Counted from the first letter of the stretch, positions 23,801 to 37,259 are shown. The stretch is DNA of 64,000 nt from Helopsaltes ochotensis (GCA_013400155.1 VXBM01000341.1:63241-127240); one strand, 5' to 3'. The notes: generated by a model from the sequence alone, not told the origin. Numbers and translations: made by a program.

Positions 23801-26800
23801 TTTTTTCAAAAAACTAGATTTTAAATGGTCATTTTGATACTGATTGTTATCAGCAGAGAGGAAGGGATGAAGTTCATTTCACAGCTCTCAGTTCCTCTCC
23901 TCTATGGAAAATTGCATTTAGTCTCAACTTTTAAATTCAAAAGTAGGGCTTTCAGGAACTTCAATGTTTCTAAAGATTTAGGAAGCAATTGCTACTGAAG
24001 TTTCCAAATTCTGTTTAAGTCCTCCTGCCCTAAAAGGACTCATGAGCTTTTTGGGGAAAAAAACTTTTTATTCAGAACATGACCTCAAATTTGAGGTTAT
24101 TTGATTGCTTCTGAGTACTGCTCTTCCCTTCTCCCTTCCATTCCTTTTCCTTTTTAAATATGCCAAATTACTTTGTTTTAAAGTACTCCTTTCTATAGAG
24201 TCATATGTAAAGCATATATGCATCAAATAAAAAACCTGCTTGGGAATTAGGACATATTTTCAAGAACAGCAAGTGAGGTGGAGAGCCAGAGTTTCTGAGG
24301 GTTCAGTCCTGTGAAAAAGGTCTAATTTTCATTATCAGATGAATAACTGTCCTTTTAAAATATAACTCCTCTTTAATAGGGTCAATTTCAGAACCCAAAA
24401 TTGTGTCATCAAAAGCACTATTCACATTTGAAAATTTAACATTCAGAATTCACTGAAAGCAATTTGAACCCACCAGGGATGCACCTGGAGCCTTACAGCT
24501 CTTCTGGCAATGTACCATCCGAGGTGACCACATGCCATTGTCTGCCACCTTGTTAGCAAAATGGAGTTACTTTGTGTTTGAGTAAAAAAATCTGCACACT
24601 TTCTGGGTCCTGGCTCATCCTTGAGGTTTCTTGTGCCATGTGACTGTTTTTCTTCACTAGCTTTGCGGAGACTCAGTCAATCGCTGTGACATGTTGATGC
24701 AGTTTTTGTAACGAGCGGAGGCAATAACATACCTGTATTTTTCAAGCAGCTATTTCAAACATGGTATCTAAACTCCTACACCTTTATTTTGTGTGTGCAA
24801 ACACAACAATGGAGCTCAAACCTTAGCACTGTGCCAATTCCTGACCTGGCAGTAGGACACAACACACAGCAACGCAATGCTGGAAGCTCCGTGAGCGGAA
24901 GGCAGAGACTGAAGATCCAGGACCTGCCAAAAGCAACAGCGTTGGATCTAGTGCTGGCATCCTTTTTCTTTCTGAGCCAGTTTTGCAGCAAGCTCCACGA
25001 TGCTGTCAGGAAGCACTCTGCTGCTGGAAGCTGCTCTGCTTTGCTGATGAGATTTAAAACTAAGCTCCCGGTCTTTTGGGAGTCGTTAAAGATCCTGAGA
25101 TAAAAGTGAATCTCATTAGCCAATCTTAAGAAACTCATACGAAAAGGGGCTGTAGAAGGAGAAATAGCTGTTTATGAGCACAGCAATGCAGAATTTCATT
25201 AAGTTATTGCCCATATTCTGCATCTGACCAATACAGAAGAAGACAACTACAGAGATGCCAAAGGCTCTCCAGCCTCTCATTTCCTAACATCTTCAGAAAT
25301 ATTAATTATCAGCTTCACTGCATTATCCAGCCTACTTGTTTTTTTCTTCACTGCTCAGCTTCTTGATTCAGGCCCCCCTGGCCTCACTGCAGCCAGCTCT
25401 ACACACAGCTGGCACAGCTCAGTCGTGCCTGTCCTCAGCCCACTCAAGACACTGTCATCCTGGCTGCCTGTCCACCAGGAACTTTCTAGAGTGACACCCA
25501 CAGTGCACGAAACAGCTTCACAATTTGGGTCTGCTGTGCAATTATACGACCCATTTAAATTTTTTACTAAAACTGGTAACCTTCAGCAATCACAGGAAAA
25601 AAAATTACAATTATTTTAAAGAGATACCAATCAAATGTAGGCTAAAATCTGACTTTCTTTTTTCCTTTTCTCTTTTTTCCCTATTCATTGCACTGCATGC
25701 AAATCCCTCTCCCCCCTTCACAAACTAATTTGATAGTCTTATTTTTAAGCATAGTAACAACTGCCCATATTAATAATCAAATAACAGCATTTTTCTCTAA
25801 GTATCTGGTTTTTTCACTTGTACACGAATAAGTACAGTAATTCCCAGGCATAGAGCCACAGCAAGGCAGAACTTCCAAAAAATTGCATCACTCTTCACAG
25901 CACTGCCTGCTACACTACTCTGCAATTGCTTCTGCTCCTTGAAATGCTCCCCTCTGACTGAAATGGAGTTCTGGATTTTGGCAGGTGACAATCCCAAGGG
26001 GTACCACAGTGATAGCCAACTATCCGTAACCAATAAAAGTAAGCTTGCCAAAGCATCCTCTTCCTCTTTTTAGTTCTCTGATTTCCATATTCTTGAGAGC
26101 TGGCCCAGGAACCCTGGCCAACAGTAGACAGCTATATCATGGCACAGATTTAGGGAATGAAGAGTATAAATGGAAATACAGAGCAGCTGAAAAATTGCAT
26201 TTTAATTCAATTTTCTGAAAAACAGTCCCACACTTAAATGCACTTTGGATGAAGACCATAAAAGTTGTACAGCTTCTCTGGCTGCTTTTCTAAACTCGAA
26301 TTGTGTGCTATCTCACTTTAATCTTAACTGCTTCTCTTAAGGTGATAACACTGAACAATGTGGATCTAGAATATATAGGCCAAACAAGAAACAGGAAACA
26401 TTTTTCTTTCCAGCAGGTCTGCAGAGGTATAACAGAAAGAAACACTCTTGAGCACTAGACTAGCACTGAACATAAATGATAACATTGTACAGGGCTGAGT
26501 TTTCAGTGATTTGTTCCTTTCTACCAAATGTTCTGCAGCTAATTGGCTCTGGAAAAGAACCTGTGCAAAGCTGGCATGGCCCAGTCTGCTTTAATTGGGG
26601 TGGTGCCCACCAATAGCTCCTCAGGATCAGGGCAAAGGCGAGGCTCTTATTTACTCGTGTCGTCTCAAAATCTCTCCATCAAGACTGACTGGATCAACCC
26701 CATCTAAATGTTTTGATCTGTTACATATGTGGAAAATGAGATACTGGCACATCCACACACAAAGCAGCTGTTTGCTAAGCACAGTCCTTTAATGGCCTCA
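20810..26800. other. intronic DNA without recognised gene
   Basis: AT-rich. Somewhat GC-richer patches at 22850-23330 and 24830-25080 produce overlapping frames of 60-120 codons on both strands without motifs. One short perfect inverted repeat is listed separately at 23259-23280. Positions 22580-22740 and 25360-25520 are unique-looking and unassigned. Confidence 0.4.
23259..23280. repeat. inverted repeat, 9-bp arms with 4-bp loop
   Basis: ctcatgaga, ctga, tctcatgag: perfect arms. Because ctcatgag is itself palindromic, the arms are also direct repeats. No terminator role is meant; this is eukaryotic intron. Confidence 0.7.
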
Positions 26801-26802
26801 AC

Positions 26803-26905
26803 GCAGAGCACAAGGCAAGTGAATTAGTCCTCGGCCAATGGAGACTGAGTTACCTTCCTGTGCCTGTGTAACATGGGAAAGGAAATTCAATGCCTGCTTT
26901 AAATG
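26803..26905 (+). mobile_element. MIR-type SINE fossil (plus orientation)
   Basis: gcacaaggcaagtgaattag, then ccaatggagactgagttacc, then ttcctgtgcctgtgtaacat, then ggga, follows the MIR core order: a gaccttgggcaagtcactta-like segment, then gcctcagtttcc, then tcatctgtaaaatggga. Several small insertions. Identification from memory of the consensus. Confidence 0.5.
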
Positions 26906-28223
26906 ACAGAATTAAGCTAGATGTAACTTGCAAATTGATTAATTTTCTCACCAGACTGAGATTGATCTGAATTTTCTCTTTTGTGCAGTAAGTATTCTAC
27001 ACTTGTCCTGAAACAAGTTAGCTAAAACAAATTAGTCAGTGAGGAATAAATTTAAAGGGACAGTGACAGATCTAATTTAGCCCTAAATTAAGGATAAAAG
27101 CAAGAACAATACAAAATAAATATTAAAAAGTCAGCCTGGGAAAAAACCCAATGCTTCTGTGAGACTTCTTATAAGGAAATAATTTCCATTTAAATAATAT
27201 TCACAACCTGCAATCGAGTTCTGTGGTGAAGGTGAAATTTACCTTCAGTGAGGTGACACCAGCAAGTCCACTCAGCTCTTCAGCTGCAAGCACCAGCAGC
27301 AAATAGACCACAACGAGCAAATGCAATATTTCTAACCAATGATCCAGGGTCAGTTGTTGACAGTTTAAATACAATGCTGTCTTGCTAGTGTAATATTTTA
27401 GGGATCATCCATAAAAATTTCAAGTATTTTAAAAGGCACTTAGGAGAGCAGACAATATGATCATTCCTGGTATGACGGTTTTTATCCAGAGGTTCTCCTG
27501 AACTGCTAGGCCAACTTGTGCACTTGGAAATTCATGTGTCCACCACCAGCTTCACCCACTTAGAGGAATCCTGCAAAGATGCAGCTCTGTGGGCCTTAAG
27601 ACCTGACCTGGCATGTCTGGACTAAAAACAAGAGGAGTTCATTCACATTCATTTAACAACAGTTTAACCTAACTGGTTTTGTGGCAATTTGAAATTGATT
27701 TTTTTTTCCTGTTTCAAATTCAGCATCTGAATTGCGTAGATATTAAAAAAAAAAAAAACAAACCCAAACATTTTCAGATTGGTTCTGTTCAATGGCATTT
27801 TCCCACTATGCTTTTCCCACTTCTTTGGTCACAAACCAATTTTAAGCTCACAGCACCTCCTGTGATGGAAACATGAATGCATGCTCTGCTTGCTGTTGTA
27901 CGAAATAAGACCCATGGCATCCACACCATCAGTGATCAGCCACCCCTTATTAGAGCCCAACTTGCTAACTGAGCTCAGAACTTTCACATTTTGTTTACGA
28001 GACACTTTAGGATAGTAAATAAAACCTGATGTGAGGAATATAACAAACAGGAGAAAGAAATGACAACAGCAATTGAAGTTGCTTGTGGGGGGAAGCACCA
28101 CAGAACACAAAATTATCCATGGCTGTGATAAATCAACACTGAAAAGAGTTTAATAAGGCTATTGAGTAAAAGGTAGAAAAGGGAAGTGTAAGGGCCGTTC
28201 TCATAGCAAGAAATAAATTGATT

Positions 28224-28256
28224 ATATCACCCTGATGGTGATAAATATGGTGATAT
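28224..28256. repeat. short stem-loop (atatcacc ... ggtgatat)
   Basis: Two 8-bp arms that are exact reverse complements, 17 bases apart, with a second ggtgata copy in the loop (28237-28243). Too short to assign a role. Confidence 0.55.
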
Positions 28257-29648
28257 CAGCTGCCTTGTGGCTTAACTGGATGAAATAGCACGTATTTCAC
28301 CAGCCTATGGGATTAAAACCTGGAGGTGACAAATTGAATTGGCATTAAGAATAATGTTTGCCTTTGTAATTTTTTTCTCAAGAAACTTACTAAATTAAAT
28401 GGGACAAAACTTACATTTAAAGGAAGGCTTTATTTGTCACACATATGATCTTAACTCAATAAACCAAACAAGGCTTTTCTCTCTCCCTAAATCAGTATAA
28501 TAATGGTAGTTTTGTTTAAGCTGCTTGTTTATACAAGAGCCTGTAGATATATAGACCTTAGGCTAATCCTATTGCTGAAAGTAAGACCTAAATGAAAACA
28601 AATCTTAACCAGCAGATCTCTATTTTAAAGACAGCTCTATTCAAATCAGCTATGCTGCTTAGATTCTGAGATAACCCACACACCATTTAAGGTTGATCAC
28701 TTTAGCAAACATGAGCTTTGCGCTGCAATTTTCTAATCTTTTATTTTCCAGGATAGCAAAGACCCCCACAATGACTATATTAGAGAGTTACAAAACTTCA
28801 GGCCAACAGATTCTTCAGGGAGAAAGAAAGAGATGCAAAAGCTCAATTTAAAATCTCTGTGTTAGATTCTCCAACAATGCTGGATTTTAGTATCGATAAG
28901 CAAGTTCCATTTTCTCTTTTTATCTTTCATGCATACACTAATTAGAACAGAGAGTGATGGCACCTTGACTTTTTCTGGTCCACGTAACATCTACACAAAA
29001 CTCAAGAAAATGATGTGCAGAAACCTGACTGTGGTTTTACCCTTCCCCAATGAAATATTTTTCCAAGGAATACGTAATATTTCTCAGGGATACAGTGGAG
29101 AGTGGGAATAAGGGAAACTGAAAGGAGCAATATCTTTTAAAAGCCAACAAACTTTTTTTATTATTATTTTTCAATAAGCATGAAACAAAAGCCCAGTACC
29201 AGAAAAAGATTGGTAAATGCTTGTCTTCCGCAAATACATCGGTAGGGCCCATCACTTTATGTGCCCTCTTTACGTGCAAGTGGACTTAATCTTTAAAAGA
29301 AACTTAATTTTCTCAGTGAAAACATTTGCAGAAGAGACCAGATAAACTCTAAACGCAACATGGTCAACTTCCATTTTCCCCCTTCCTCTATCTTTTCTAC
29401 TGAAGTGGATAGAAACAGGCCCCCCTAAGGCAGTCAGGGGACTGGCCCTCAAAGATTGACCAAAGCCAACAGAGCCCAGCGCCACCAACAATGGCTTTAG
29501 CACTCCCTGACACCCTACAGTTCCCCGTGATCTGCTCAGATGAGTCTGGAGTCCTTTCCTAAATACACGTGCGTGGATTTGTTTGTGGCTTCTGCAGAAG
29601 AAATATTGCCTCAGGTTGTATTAAGTTCTGGAAGGAGTTTTCAGTGGC

Positions 29649-29650
29649 TT

Positions 29651-29682
<32 letters not shown>

Positions 29683-29684
29683 TT
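29649..29684. repeat. T-rich homopolymer tract (36 bases, one C)
   Basis: T14, a single C at 29663, then T21. It may be the reversed poly(A) tail of a lost retroposon, but no body is recognisable on either side. Confidence 0.9.
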
Positions 29685-30829
29685 GGAAAGAAAAACTCTG
29701 CGCTCTTGATAACCCCTACTCCTCCTACAAAGAGATTCCATGAGAAACCCTCTGGTGTGGCCAACAGAGAGGTGGGGAAACTGCTGTCAAGCTTCCTGGC
29801 CTTCTCCCCTCTCCCTGCAGCCCTTCCAGGCTGCGCACACACCAGGAGGAACGACCAGGCTTGCGCTCCCCGCTCACCACAAACTCCACTGCTGCAGCAA
29901 AAGCACAAGTTTTAACAAGTCTGCTGACTTCAATAGCAGCATTTACTAACACAACACATGTCCACCAAGTCAGGAGCTCTTTAGAGCAAGGATTACAGAT
30001 CTCCAAGGAAAAATAAAGTCTAAACAAGGGAGGTGATGGGCTGACTCTGAAAGGACAGATGATTTGGGTCAGATGTGCATTAAAAGCTTCAAAAGTCATG
30101 TTGCTTTTTCTCTTAAACCCTTTGTTTATATGTTCAACCCTGCCTTGACCTTCTGTTTCTACCTAAGATCTTACTTCTTCCTCTGTACCTGAGGCCTCTA
30201 CCCCCTCTGTTTTCCTTCCTTGTCTGGTTCCCACTCCTTGTTACCATAAAACAGTTTGTTTCCCACTTTTTTTTATTCTTTTGTTTACCTTAAATATTTT
30301 AAAATATTATTTCCTTTCCCAACTCGTCCCAATAAATCTATTAAGTGAACTGATGAATTCATTGTGCTCTAGCAACGTGCCCCAGCCACATTTTGAAAGA
30401 AAGAGGTGACATTTCACTGCATATGGGGGATATGAAAGAAGGGGCTTTGCCTGCAACAAAGCTTCCATTCAACTCTATACTTCCGAGTCTTGAAGACAAG
30501 ATTTAACTCACCACATTGCTCACCCTCACTGATGTCTTAGTTCACTTGGCACCTCTTGTTGGCCAGTGATTGAATTTAAAACTGTGGGCTCATGGGCTCT
30601 CTTTGGATTATCTCGTCTAGCTAACTGTAGGACATCAGAAGATGTGCATGGAGTAGAAAGACAGTTATTGCTGTGTATAACCAATTACAACTCTTCTAAC
30701 TCAGTATCCAAGACTGAACATGTCAAAGTTCAAGGATACTATGTGACAGTCTACCTCCTTCTGGAAGGAAGTGCCCAAGGAAGTCTCATCCCAATTCTAA
30801 ATATTAAACATTATCTAACACCTTCCAAA

Positions 30830-31000
30830 AGTGAGGTTTTAACTCCTTTTCAGTGAGCTCTTTGTATTAGCTACAATAATGCTAGATATTTTTGTTATCT
30901 ACATAAATGCCTAATCCCTCATTCAGTTTTGTAAGTTCTTGGCTTCAGTGAATTCCAGTGGCAATGAACCCTTACAGTGATCACACATTGTGTTAAATGG
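30830..31000 (-). mobile_element. CR1/L3-type LINE 3' UTR fossil (minus orientation)
   Basis: The run gcctaatccctcattcag, then gttcttggcttcagtgaatt, then ccagtggcaatgaaccctta, then cattgtgtt, matches the old amniote CR1/L3-like 3' segment (antisense text around cttggcctcaataacatcct, gtggcaatgagttccacag, tgcattgtgtga). I place it on the minus strand because avian CR1 carries the analogous text in antisense. The left boundary is uncertain. The call is from memory of the consensus. Confidence 0.5.
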
Positions 31001-31009
31001 CAGGTCTGG

Positions 31010-31970
31010 TTCTGGGACCTAAGCCAAAACTGGAAGCTTGTTGGTACAGAAAGATACTTTTAATTGGGAATTGGGAAAGGAACAATTTAAAAAAACAAAA
31101 AAAACAACCTGTACATATCTTGGTTCTCTATTAGGTTGATGATGTGAAAATTTATTAAGTTTTCTCAACCCTTTGGTCCAGTTGTAAGTCAGAAGAAAAT
31201 AGGAAGTTGGCAATTCTGGTAAGAGCAATGCCACTGAAAGAGTGGTACATATATTCTTTTTCCTCTCGACTTATTCATACACATCATTTGTCTGTTTCTT
31301 GATAAATGAATTTTCTGGACAGCATTGCTCTTATGGTACATCAAGGCTCATGAACACAGTATACCAGGGGAAATAAGAAATGGATTTTATTAAGTTTATT
31401 AGCAGCTAAAAACATGATACTTCAAGGCTGGAAGTAAAGTAATCCACCTACACAATTTGAGTGGAATGAACATTTGGCTTCAACTACAGCTCATATGTAA
31501 AATATAAATCCAGTTTCTCCATTGGAAATCCTCTGGGGTTTGGTTTTACACTACCTTGATCAAACTAAGAATTAAAGTTCAAGCTGGCTTCCATTCCCAC
31601 ATGGCAATATGACCTACATGTTTGTATTAGTGGTGCTACTCCTTCCATTCCCTTCTTCATATCAGTATTTCCCCCAGCTTCTCTTTTCCTTCTTTTTTTT
31701 TTCTTTTTTGCTTCCTTTACCTTCTTTCAAAGTTAAAGTGAGTTTTAACACTGTATAGACAATATATTGTGCAGACAATGGAAAAAGTAATTAAAGAAAC
31801 TTAATATAGAAAGAACCACTTCTGAACAAGGTCCCATCTCTCCATCACTAGGTATCACAAACAGAAAAGAGTTGCTACCAGAAACAAATGAAGAAAAAAA
31901 TTGATCATTTTTGAAAGAAAATTCTGAAGCTCAGTACAGTTGCTGTCGACCTAAACACAGAGGAAATCAC
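31010..31970. other. intronic DNA without recognised gene
   Basis: AT-rich with a pyrimidine-rich run near 31680-31730. No coding or RNA feature recognised. Confidence 0.4.
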
Positions 31971-31974
31971 AGAG

Positions 31975-32195
31975 CTGCACGGTCAAGAAACTGGAGAAAC
32001 TGGACCTGTGAGCACCAGGACTTCTGGGTTCAGAGCTGCCCCAGACACCCAGTGTGCCTCTTGTGGTTACCTCTGTGCCCAGAACTTTTCCATCCGGAAA
32101 GTGAAGGTAAAGCTCACCTCCCACACAGGGACGGTGCAGGGCTTAGCTCACATCTACAGTGCTCTGAAGCTCTTGGATGAGGAGAGGTATCTGTG
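31975..32195 (+). mobile_element. MIR-family SINE, best preserved in the window (plus orientation)
   Basis: gagcaccaggacttctgggt, then cctctgtgcccagaactttt, then ccatccggaaagtgaaggta, then gctcacctcccaca, then cagtgctctgaagctcttgg, then atgag. These follow in order and spacing the long sauropsid-type MIR: accaggacttctgggttc, cctctgtgcctcagtttccc, catctgtaaaatggggata, a short variable part, and aagtgctttgagatcctcgg. The open frames across it (31911-32180 and 32008-32241, plus strand) are SINE-derived and not genes. Confidence 0.75.
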
Positions 32196-32199
32196 TCTG

Positions 32200-35100
32200 A
32201 AACGCCGTCCTCACACACCTACTATCCACAATAATCTGTAGTGGCACATATTGACTCTTACATTACCAGAAGAAGACAGACCTGATTTCTTCCCAGTTCT
32301 CACTCCTTGTACTCTGGGAAGCAGCTCCAAAGCAGAAACCAGTGCTGCTGCTGTTCTCACTGCAAGGCTTTCACACCAAGACTGCTCCTCTGATGGCTTT
32401 GCCTGTCAACTCACACACTCCACTGTCCCTCAGCCAGAAGTGGTCAGTTCAGGCAGGCTGAGGTCTCCAACAGATCTGGAATGACTCAGATCAGTTCTAG
32501 CCACTAAATGTATCTTCAAGTTGCTGTTTATTTTCCTTGAAAATCAAAGCCTCTGATTAGCATGGAACAGTATGGACTCCACTCAGAGGACAACCCCACT
32601 GACTGAGGAAGCAATGGCTCTGATAATCCAGTCCACCTTCCCCTTATTCCATGGTGTGGAGGCTTCGGTAAATAATCCTCCAAAAAACACCGTTTTGAGA
32701 ACAAAGGAGATTGAAATGGACAGATAGGCAGGAGACCACATCTGGATACCAACCAAGATAATAGGAAGGAGGAGCAGTTGCCTGGACTGGGTGTTGCAGC
32801 AGTGGAGTGCAGGGACACAACAACCAATTTCTATAAATGACCTGCCTGTGTACAAGTGGGAGTTAAATCAGCTAATCATGTATGCCATCACAGGATGGGT
32901 ACTACAGGGCAGCTCAGAGAGTCAAACAGGCAGTGATCACTCCTTATCTATAAAAGCAGCCATGTTTTAATATATGGTGCTTCACCCCACCCTTTTCAGA
33001 AAAGATTGATAAGCAAAATGATGAAGCTTTAATGAGCTTAATTGCAAATGCCTTATGTTCTTGCATTGTTGCCAAACAGCTACTTCAACATCCAGCAGTT
33101 TACTTAATAACTCCCCCCTCCTCTTCCCTACCCCCCCCAAGCCCAGTAACGTAATTATTCCTGTGGCAACCCCCCTATTTGACGTCTCTTTATTTATTTC
33201 CCTTCTCCCCCTCCCTGAATTACTGTAAATGGGTATCTTTGAAAGGAGGGTGGCAGGCAGCTTTTGGTACAGGGCTCACCAAGGAGCCCTCCATCAAAGG
33301 GCCCTTTGTGAGCATGCCCTGGACCGAGGCCAATCAGATCATCTTGCTGTCTGTCTCTGAAGAAAATTCGCCCCTGGTATGCAAGCCAAGCCAAGAGCGT
33401 AGACAGGGTGACTGCACTCCTAGTCCAACCTGTCTTAGCTGAGTGAAAAAATGCTGAAGGGAAAATTACCTGTTTGGCTCCAGACTGAATTAACTTTTTA
33501 ATATACAAGTATGTTTATTATTTTTCCTTAAAAGTGCCTGCCTATCTAATATATTCATTAATGTTATCTGGTCAGTTCGCTTGAAATATTATGAAAAATG
33601 TGCAAATGCAATAAGGTGACAGTGCTTGGAGGCAAAGCAAGATGTATTTTCTAATTATATGACAGAAAACAACATTGTTATTAACAAATGACAGTGCAGA
33701 GTAATCTTCTTATGTCCAGGCTAGTGCAAGCTAGGATATCTTGCTCCTCATATCCAGAGTATCAGGAGAAGTAGATGGCCTTGACACCAACTCTTTCCCC
33801 ATTCACTGACCACCACAAATCCTCGGCATCAAACCTCCATCAAACTCTCCTGGAGCCAGCATTCCAACCCCAGTTTCCCAGTGACACAGCGTCTCTTCCC
33901 CAGCAGATCCTCCTGCTCTCCCAGCCCAGGGGCCCTCCAATCCATACTCAGAAATGTTGCATTTTCACCATCCTTCAGTGCTTGCTGAGTCTCCTACAAG
34001 CTTTGCCTGTAATAGCAGGGACTGTAGAGGGAGAGCAGGGACGTTCTGCCTGACTCCACCAGCCCCTGTTTCTATCTCGAATTCCTCCCTTTGCTGCCAC
34101 TTCCCCTCGCAGCTTCTTCCTGCTCCCTGTGTGCTCTTGACTCTTTTGTTCCCCTTTTTAGAAACACCTTGTAAGTGCCAGACAGGAATTTCCCGACACT
34201 ATGTCCTGCATTAAGCAAGCGATAATGGCAGAAACAATAGAGAATTATGTCAGTAGGGTGCCCTAACAAAAGAGCAGAATTTAAATGAGGACACAGCTTT
34301 GGTCTTTGGAATTTGTCCACTATAAATGACTCTTCTTATTTTATTAGCATGTCTAGTTTAAGTGGAACACATTGTAATTTTAAATGGACAATAATAAAGG
34401 AGGATCATATGTCCTATTCTTACATGTGCACTTAACATTCCCTGGGGGTTCTTTCCGCCTGCCCTACCCTCTCTTTCCCCCATCACAGCCCTTCATATTT
34501 CTCACTATATTTAACTATCTTTTTAAAACTTGTTTTTTGCTCCTAGGAGAACCCAAAGCATCTAATCCAGAGCTGTGTAAAGAAAATATAAAGTAGATTG
34601 TAGAACTACAGCTAGCTACTTGGGCACCACCCCTGGTCCCAAAATGTTTGTTTTGCAAATAGAAAACTCAGATTAGATAGAAATGGATAGAAATCTGTGT
34701 CCAACACATCCACTGGCACTACTGGCAGTGGAAGCTGTAATCATGAAACAAAAGACTAAGTTTCCTAAACTTCTCTGCAGTAGAAAATGAATTACCACAT
34801 TTGTAGTGGTATTTTTCACTTATTACTGTTCCCTGTATTTCTTCACAAGCAACTGTCACCTGAAAACTGGGGTTTCAGCGTAACAGCAACAAGAAAATAC
34901 TGACAGGTTAAATGGGGATTATGCAAGACAATCTTCCCAAAATGAATTGCAGGAGTAGGTTCAGAAGAGTCATTCTGTAGCCTAGATACTGTTTTTTAAT
35001 TGTGATTCTGATTGCTTTCTTGACCATCAACACAGCCCTTACTTACCCTGTATCTCAGCTTTGCAACTGGTTATCAAGCAAACCAAAGTGTTGCGAGTAA

Positions 35101-36730
35101 GCCCGAACAAAGTGCAGAAATTCTGCTCCTGTAGAACATGCCAGCCCACGCAATGGTTTTGTGCTGTTAGCTTGCAGAAAGACTTGGTTTAAAAAGGATG
35201 TTCTACAGTGCTCTTGATTTTCATTCATTGGACTGTGGGTTACAACCAGGGAGACCTATCATTTTTTTGCTGCACACGACAGGCTCATTTTTGCTTACTT
35301 TAACTGTGATCAGTTTTACCAGGCCCTGACAAAGTTACACCGAACACAGCCTAGTTTTTCTTCTAGCAGTGTGCAAGAAGAATAATTTGCACATACCCCA
35401 TTTTCCCCCTCCTGCAGCCTGCAACAGTGCCAAGAAGTACTTCACATGAGGTAGAAGCATAATTGAATAATTTTAGTAGCCTTAAATCAAGCTGGCCAGT
35501 ATCAAAATACTCTGATTTCTGAAGCACTCATTGGAATTTAAGGGGGTCTTTCTGGAATTAATCATTCTGGCACAAGACTCAACCACACACCATCTCTTTC
35601 TTCTATGCACTAATTTGTCATATAAATCTGTTCCCTTGACATTGTCTCTGGTGCCAATAGATGACAGTTGAGAAAATATATGTAAAAACAGCCACAGACT
35701 AAGCAAGCTACAGATTACAGAGCGAAGAACAGTCCAAAAATTCTGTATTAAACCATAAAAAAAGATGAAACTTTTCTTTTCCTAGAGATAAAGATTTCTG
35801 CTCCAAGCACTAGTTTTCCATTTCCCAGATGTGGCTTTTTAAAAGGATTCACCATTTGTAAAAAAGGAACATGATGAGTAACAGCTATTTCCTGCTAATT
35901 CTGCTTCCTGTAGGGATTTGCTCCTTGGTGTGATCTCACATGTTCAGGGATTGTATTTCCCAACTGGAACCTGCTTAGTCTACAGCCCAGTGTGTGATGA
36001 TACAAAGAGAATGGAAAAAGCCCTTCAGCTTCAACATGCTGGCACTGCCTCTGCAAAAGGCTGATGAAGAAATGAAGCTGACAGTCTGAAGGAGGGATGT
36101 GTCTCCACCAACCTTGTACGTGCCAGACTACCACAGGACATAGCATCCACTGACCTGGACTTTCCAGTAGATGTGTCCTTTTTAATCTTGCTTCTAGGTC
36201 TGGCACGAAAGAGCGGTGAAAGCACTTGGTGTTACAGTCCCTGGGGAAAGTAAAGTCCCTGGAGAAAGTCCCTGCACCTGCTCCCTCTCAGCTATTGGCT
36301 TTTAAGCCCTGTAGAAGGAGCAGCATCCATTTCAGGACCACAAAGCCCTACACTGGCACACAGGTGCCCATGCTGTAGCTGCTCCTTGTTTGACTCGGCC
36401 ATCCAAGAGCTCTAAGGCCCTTAAACAGAATCTTAAAACATGGATACTGTAAATACGAAAGGAAAAGAGCATTTGGGCTACCAGGAAACACCCATGGGAA
36501 ATGTGGTGGCGCAATGTATCCCAAACTGTGATACACACCTCATAAAGGCAGGGGAGCCTCTTCAAAGCAGTCACACAGGTTGGCCCAGAACCAGGGCCTT
36601 TGCTGCAATAGCACTTGGTGCCATTGGAACAGCTGCAGAAGCAGCTAGGCTGTTATATTTATCTTTTTTTTTTAATTTTAAATGTAGCGGGCTATTCATT
36701 TGGGGATAGAAATTTTACTTGTGTCCTGGA
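32200..36730. other. intronic DNA without recognised gene
   Basis: Mixed AT-rich sequence with CT-rich patches at 33110-33210 and 33780-34140. Frames of up to about 104 codons on both strands show no motif. I could not assign any transposon here with confidence. Confidence 0.4.
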
Positions 36731-36744
36731 ACAGGAACATGAAA

Positions 36745-36885
36745 CAACTAAGTCTCACAAAACTCCTGTAAGACAAACTCCATAACACCCCCAATTTTAG
36801 AGGCAGAGACAAATGAAGTCAATATCAAATCCAGGGTGTGCACGAAGAGCTCCTACCCCTGTGTTCAAACCACAAGATAATTCCT
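36745..36885 (-). mobile_element. MIR-type SINE fossil (minus orientation)
   Basis: tctcacaaaactcctgtaag, then aacacccccaattttagagg, then cagagacaaatgaagt, then ttcaaaccacaagat: the reversed MIR order (ctcacaacaaccctgtgagg, ... ccccattttacagatgagg, ... cagagaggttaagt, ... ttaaccactat). It is the first of three or more old repeats lying end to end before the assembly gap. Confidence 0.6.
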
Positions 36886-36894
36886 CTCCTTTCA

Positions 36895-36990
36895 GGCCCT
36901 GATCCAGAGCAAATCAGTTGGAGTCCTTCTATTGAGTCCTCAATCAGCAGTGTAATCACTTTAGCATGTGTCAGGATTAAAACCAGCCCT
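36895..36990. mobile_element. fold-back DNA-element fossil
   Basis: It starts ggccctgatccagagcaaat and ends near tagcatgtgtcaggat, with a central gagtccttctattgagtcc. This has the shape of an old amniote palindromic repeat with ggccctgatcctgcaaagca ends and a cccattgacttcaatggg core. More diverged than the copies at 13.66 and 15.92 kb. Confidence 0.45.
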
Positions 36991-36996
36991 CCAAAT

Positions 36997-37255
36997 AAGA
37001 CCATGTCTACACTGCAAATGCCTTACTGATAAAGGAATACCAGCACAGTAAACAGACAAAGCATTCCTGGGGCGGTGTAAACTTACACTGGCAAATCTGC
37101 TCTTTGTAGTGGTACAGTAAAATCATCCCCGCAAGCAAAACAAGCACCATTTTGAGGTATAATTGCATCTACATGTGTAGTGTTTGCTCACTGAGAGGTG
37201 TCAGTCTGACCAGAACAGCTGTGCTGATAGAAATCTGCAGCACAGACCTGGCCTT
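36997..37255. mobile_element. hAT-like non-autonomous DNA transposon fossil
   Basis: The left end aagaccatgtctacactg and the reverse complement of the right end, aaggccaggtctgtgctg, agree at 13 of 18 positions. The aaggcctggtctacactac-type terminus is what I recall for hAT-like MITEs abundant in turtles and other sauropsids. The interior contains ctggcaaatctgctctttgt and similar low-information sequence with no coding capacity. I see no clear 8-bp target duplication, so the exact ends are uncertain. Confidence 0.6.
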
Positions 37256-37259
37256 ATTT

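Larger units (their letters stand above)
26910..30825. other. intronic DNA without recognised gene
   Basis: AT-rich, with an A13-type run near 27747, a small stem-loop at 28224-28256 and the T tract at 29649-29684. A GC-richer patch at 29740-29900 gives overlapping chance frames. No exon or RNA gene recognised. Confidence 0.4.

Noticed and set aside
29559..29908. Frames with poly-Lys or poly-Phe
   Set aside because: Translation of the T tract at 29649-29684.
31911..32241. Two plus-strand frames of 77-89 codons with Cys residues suggesting a zinc-binding protein
   Set aside because: They fall on a well-matched MIR SINE; the Cys spacing is accidental.
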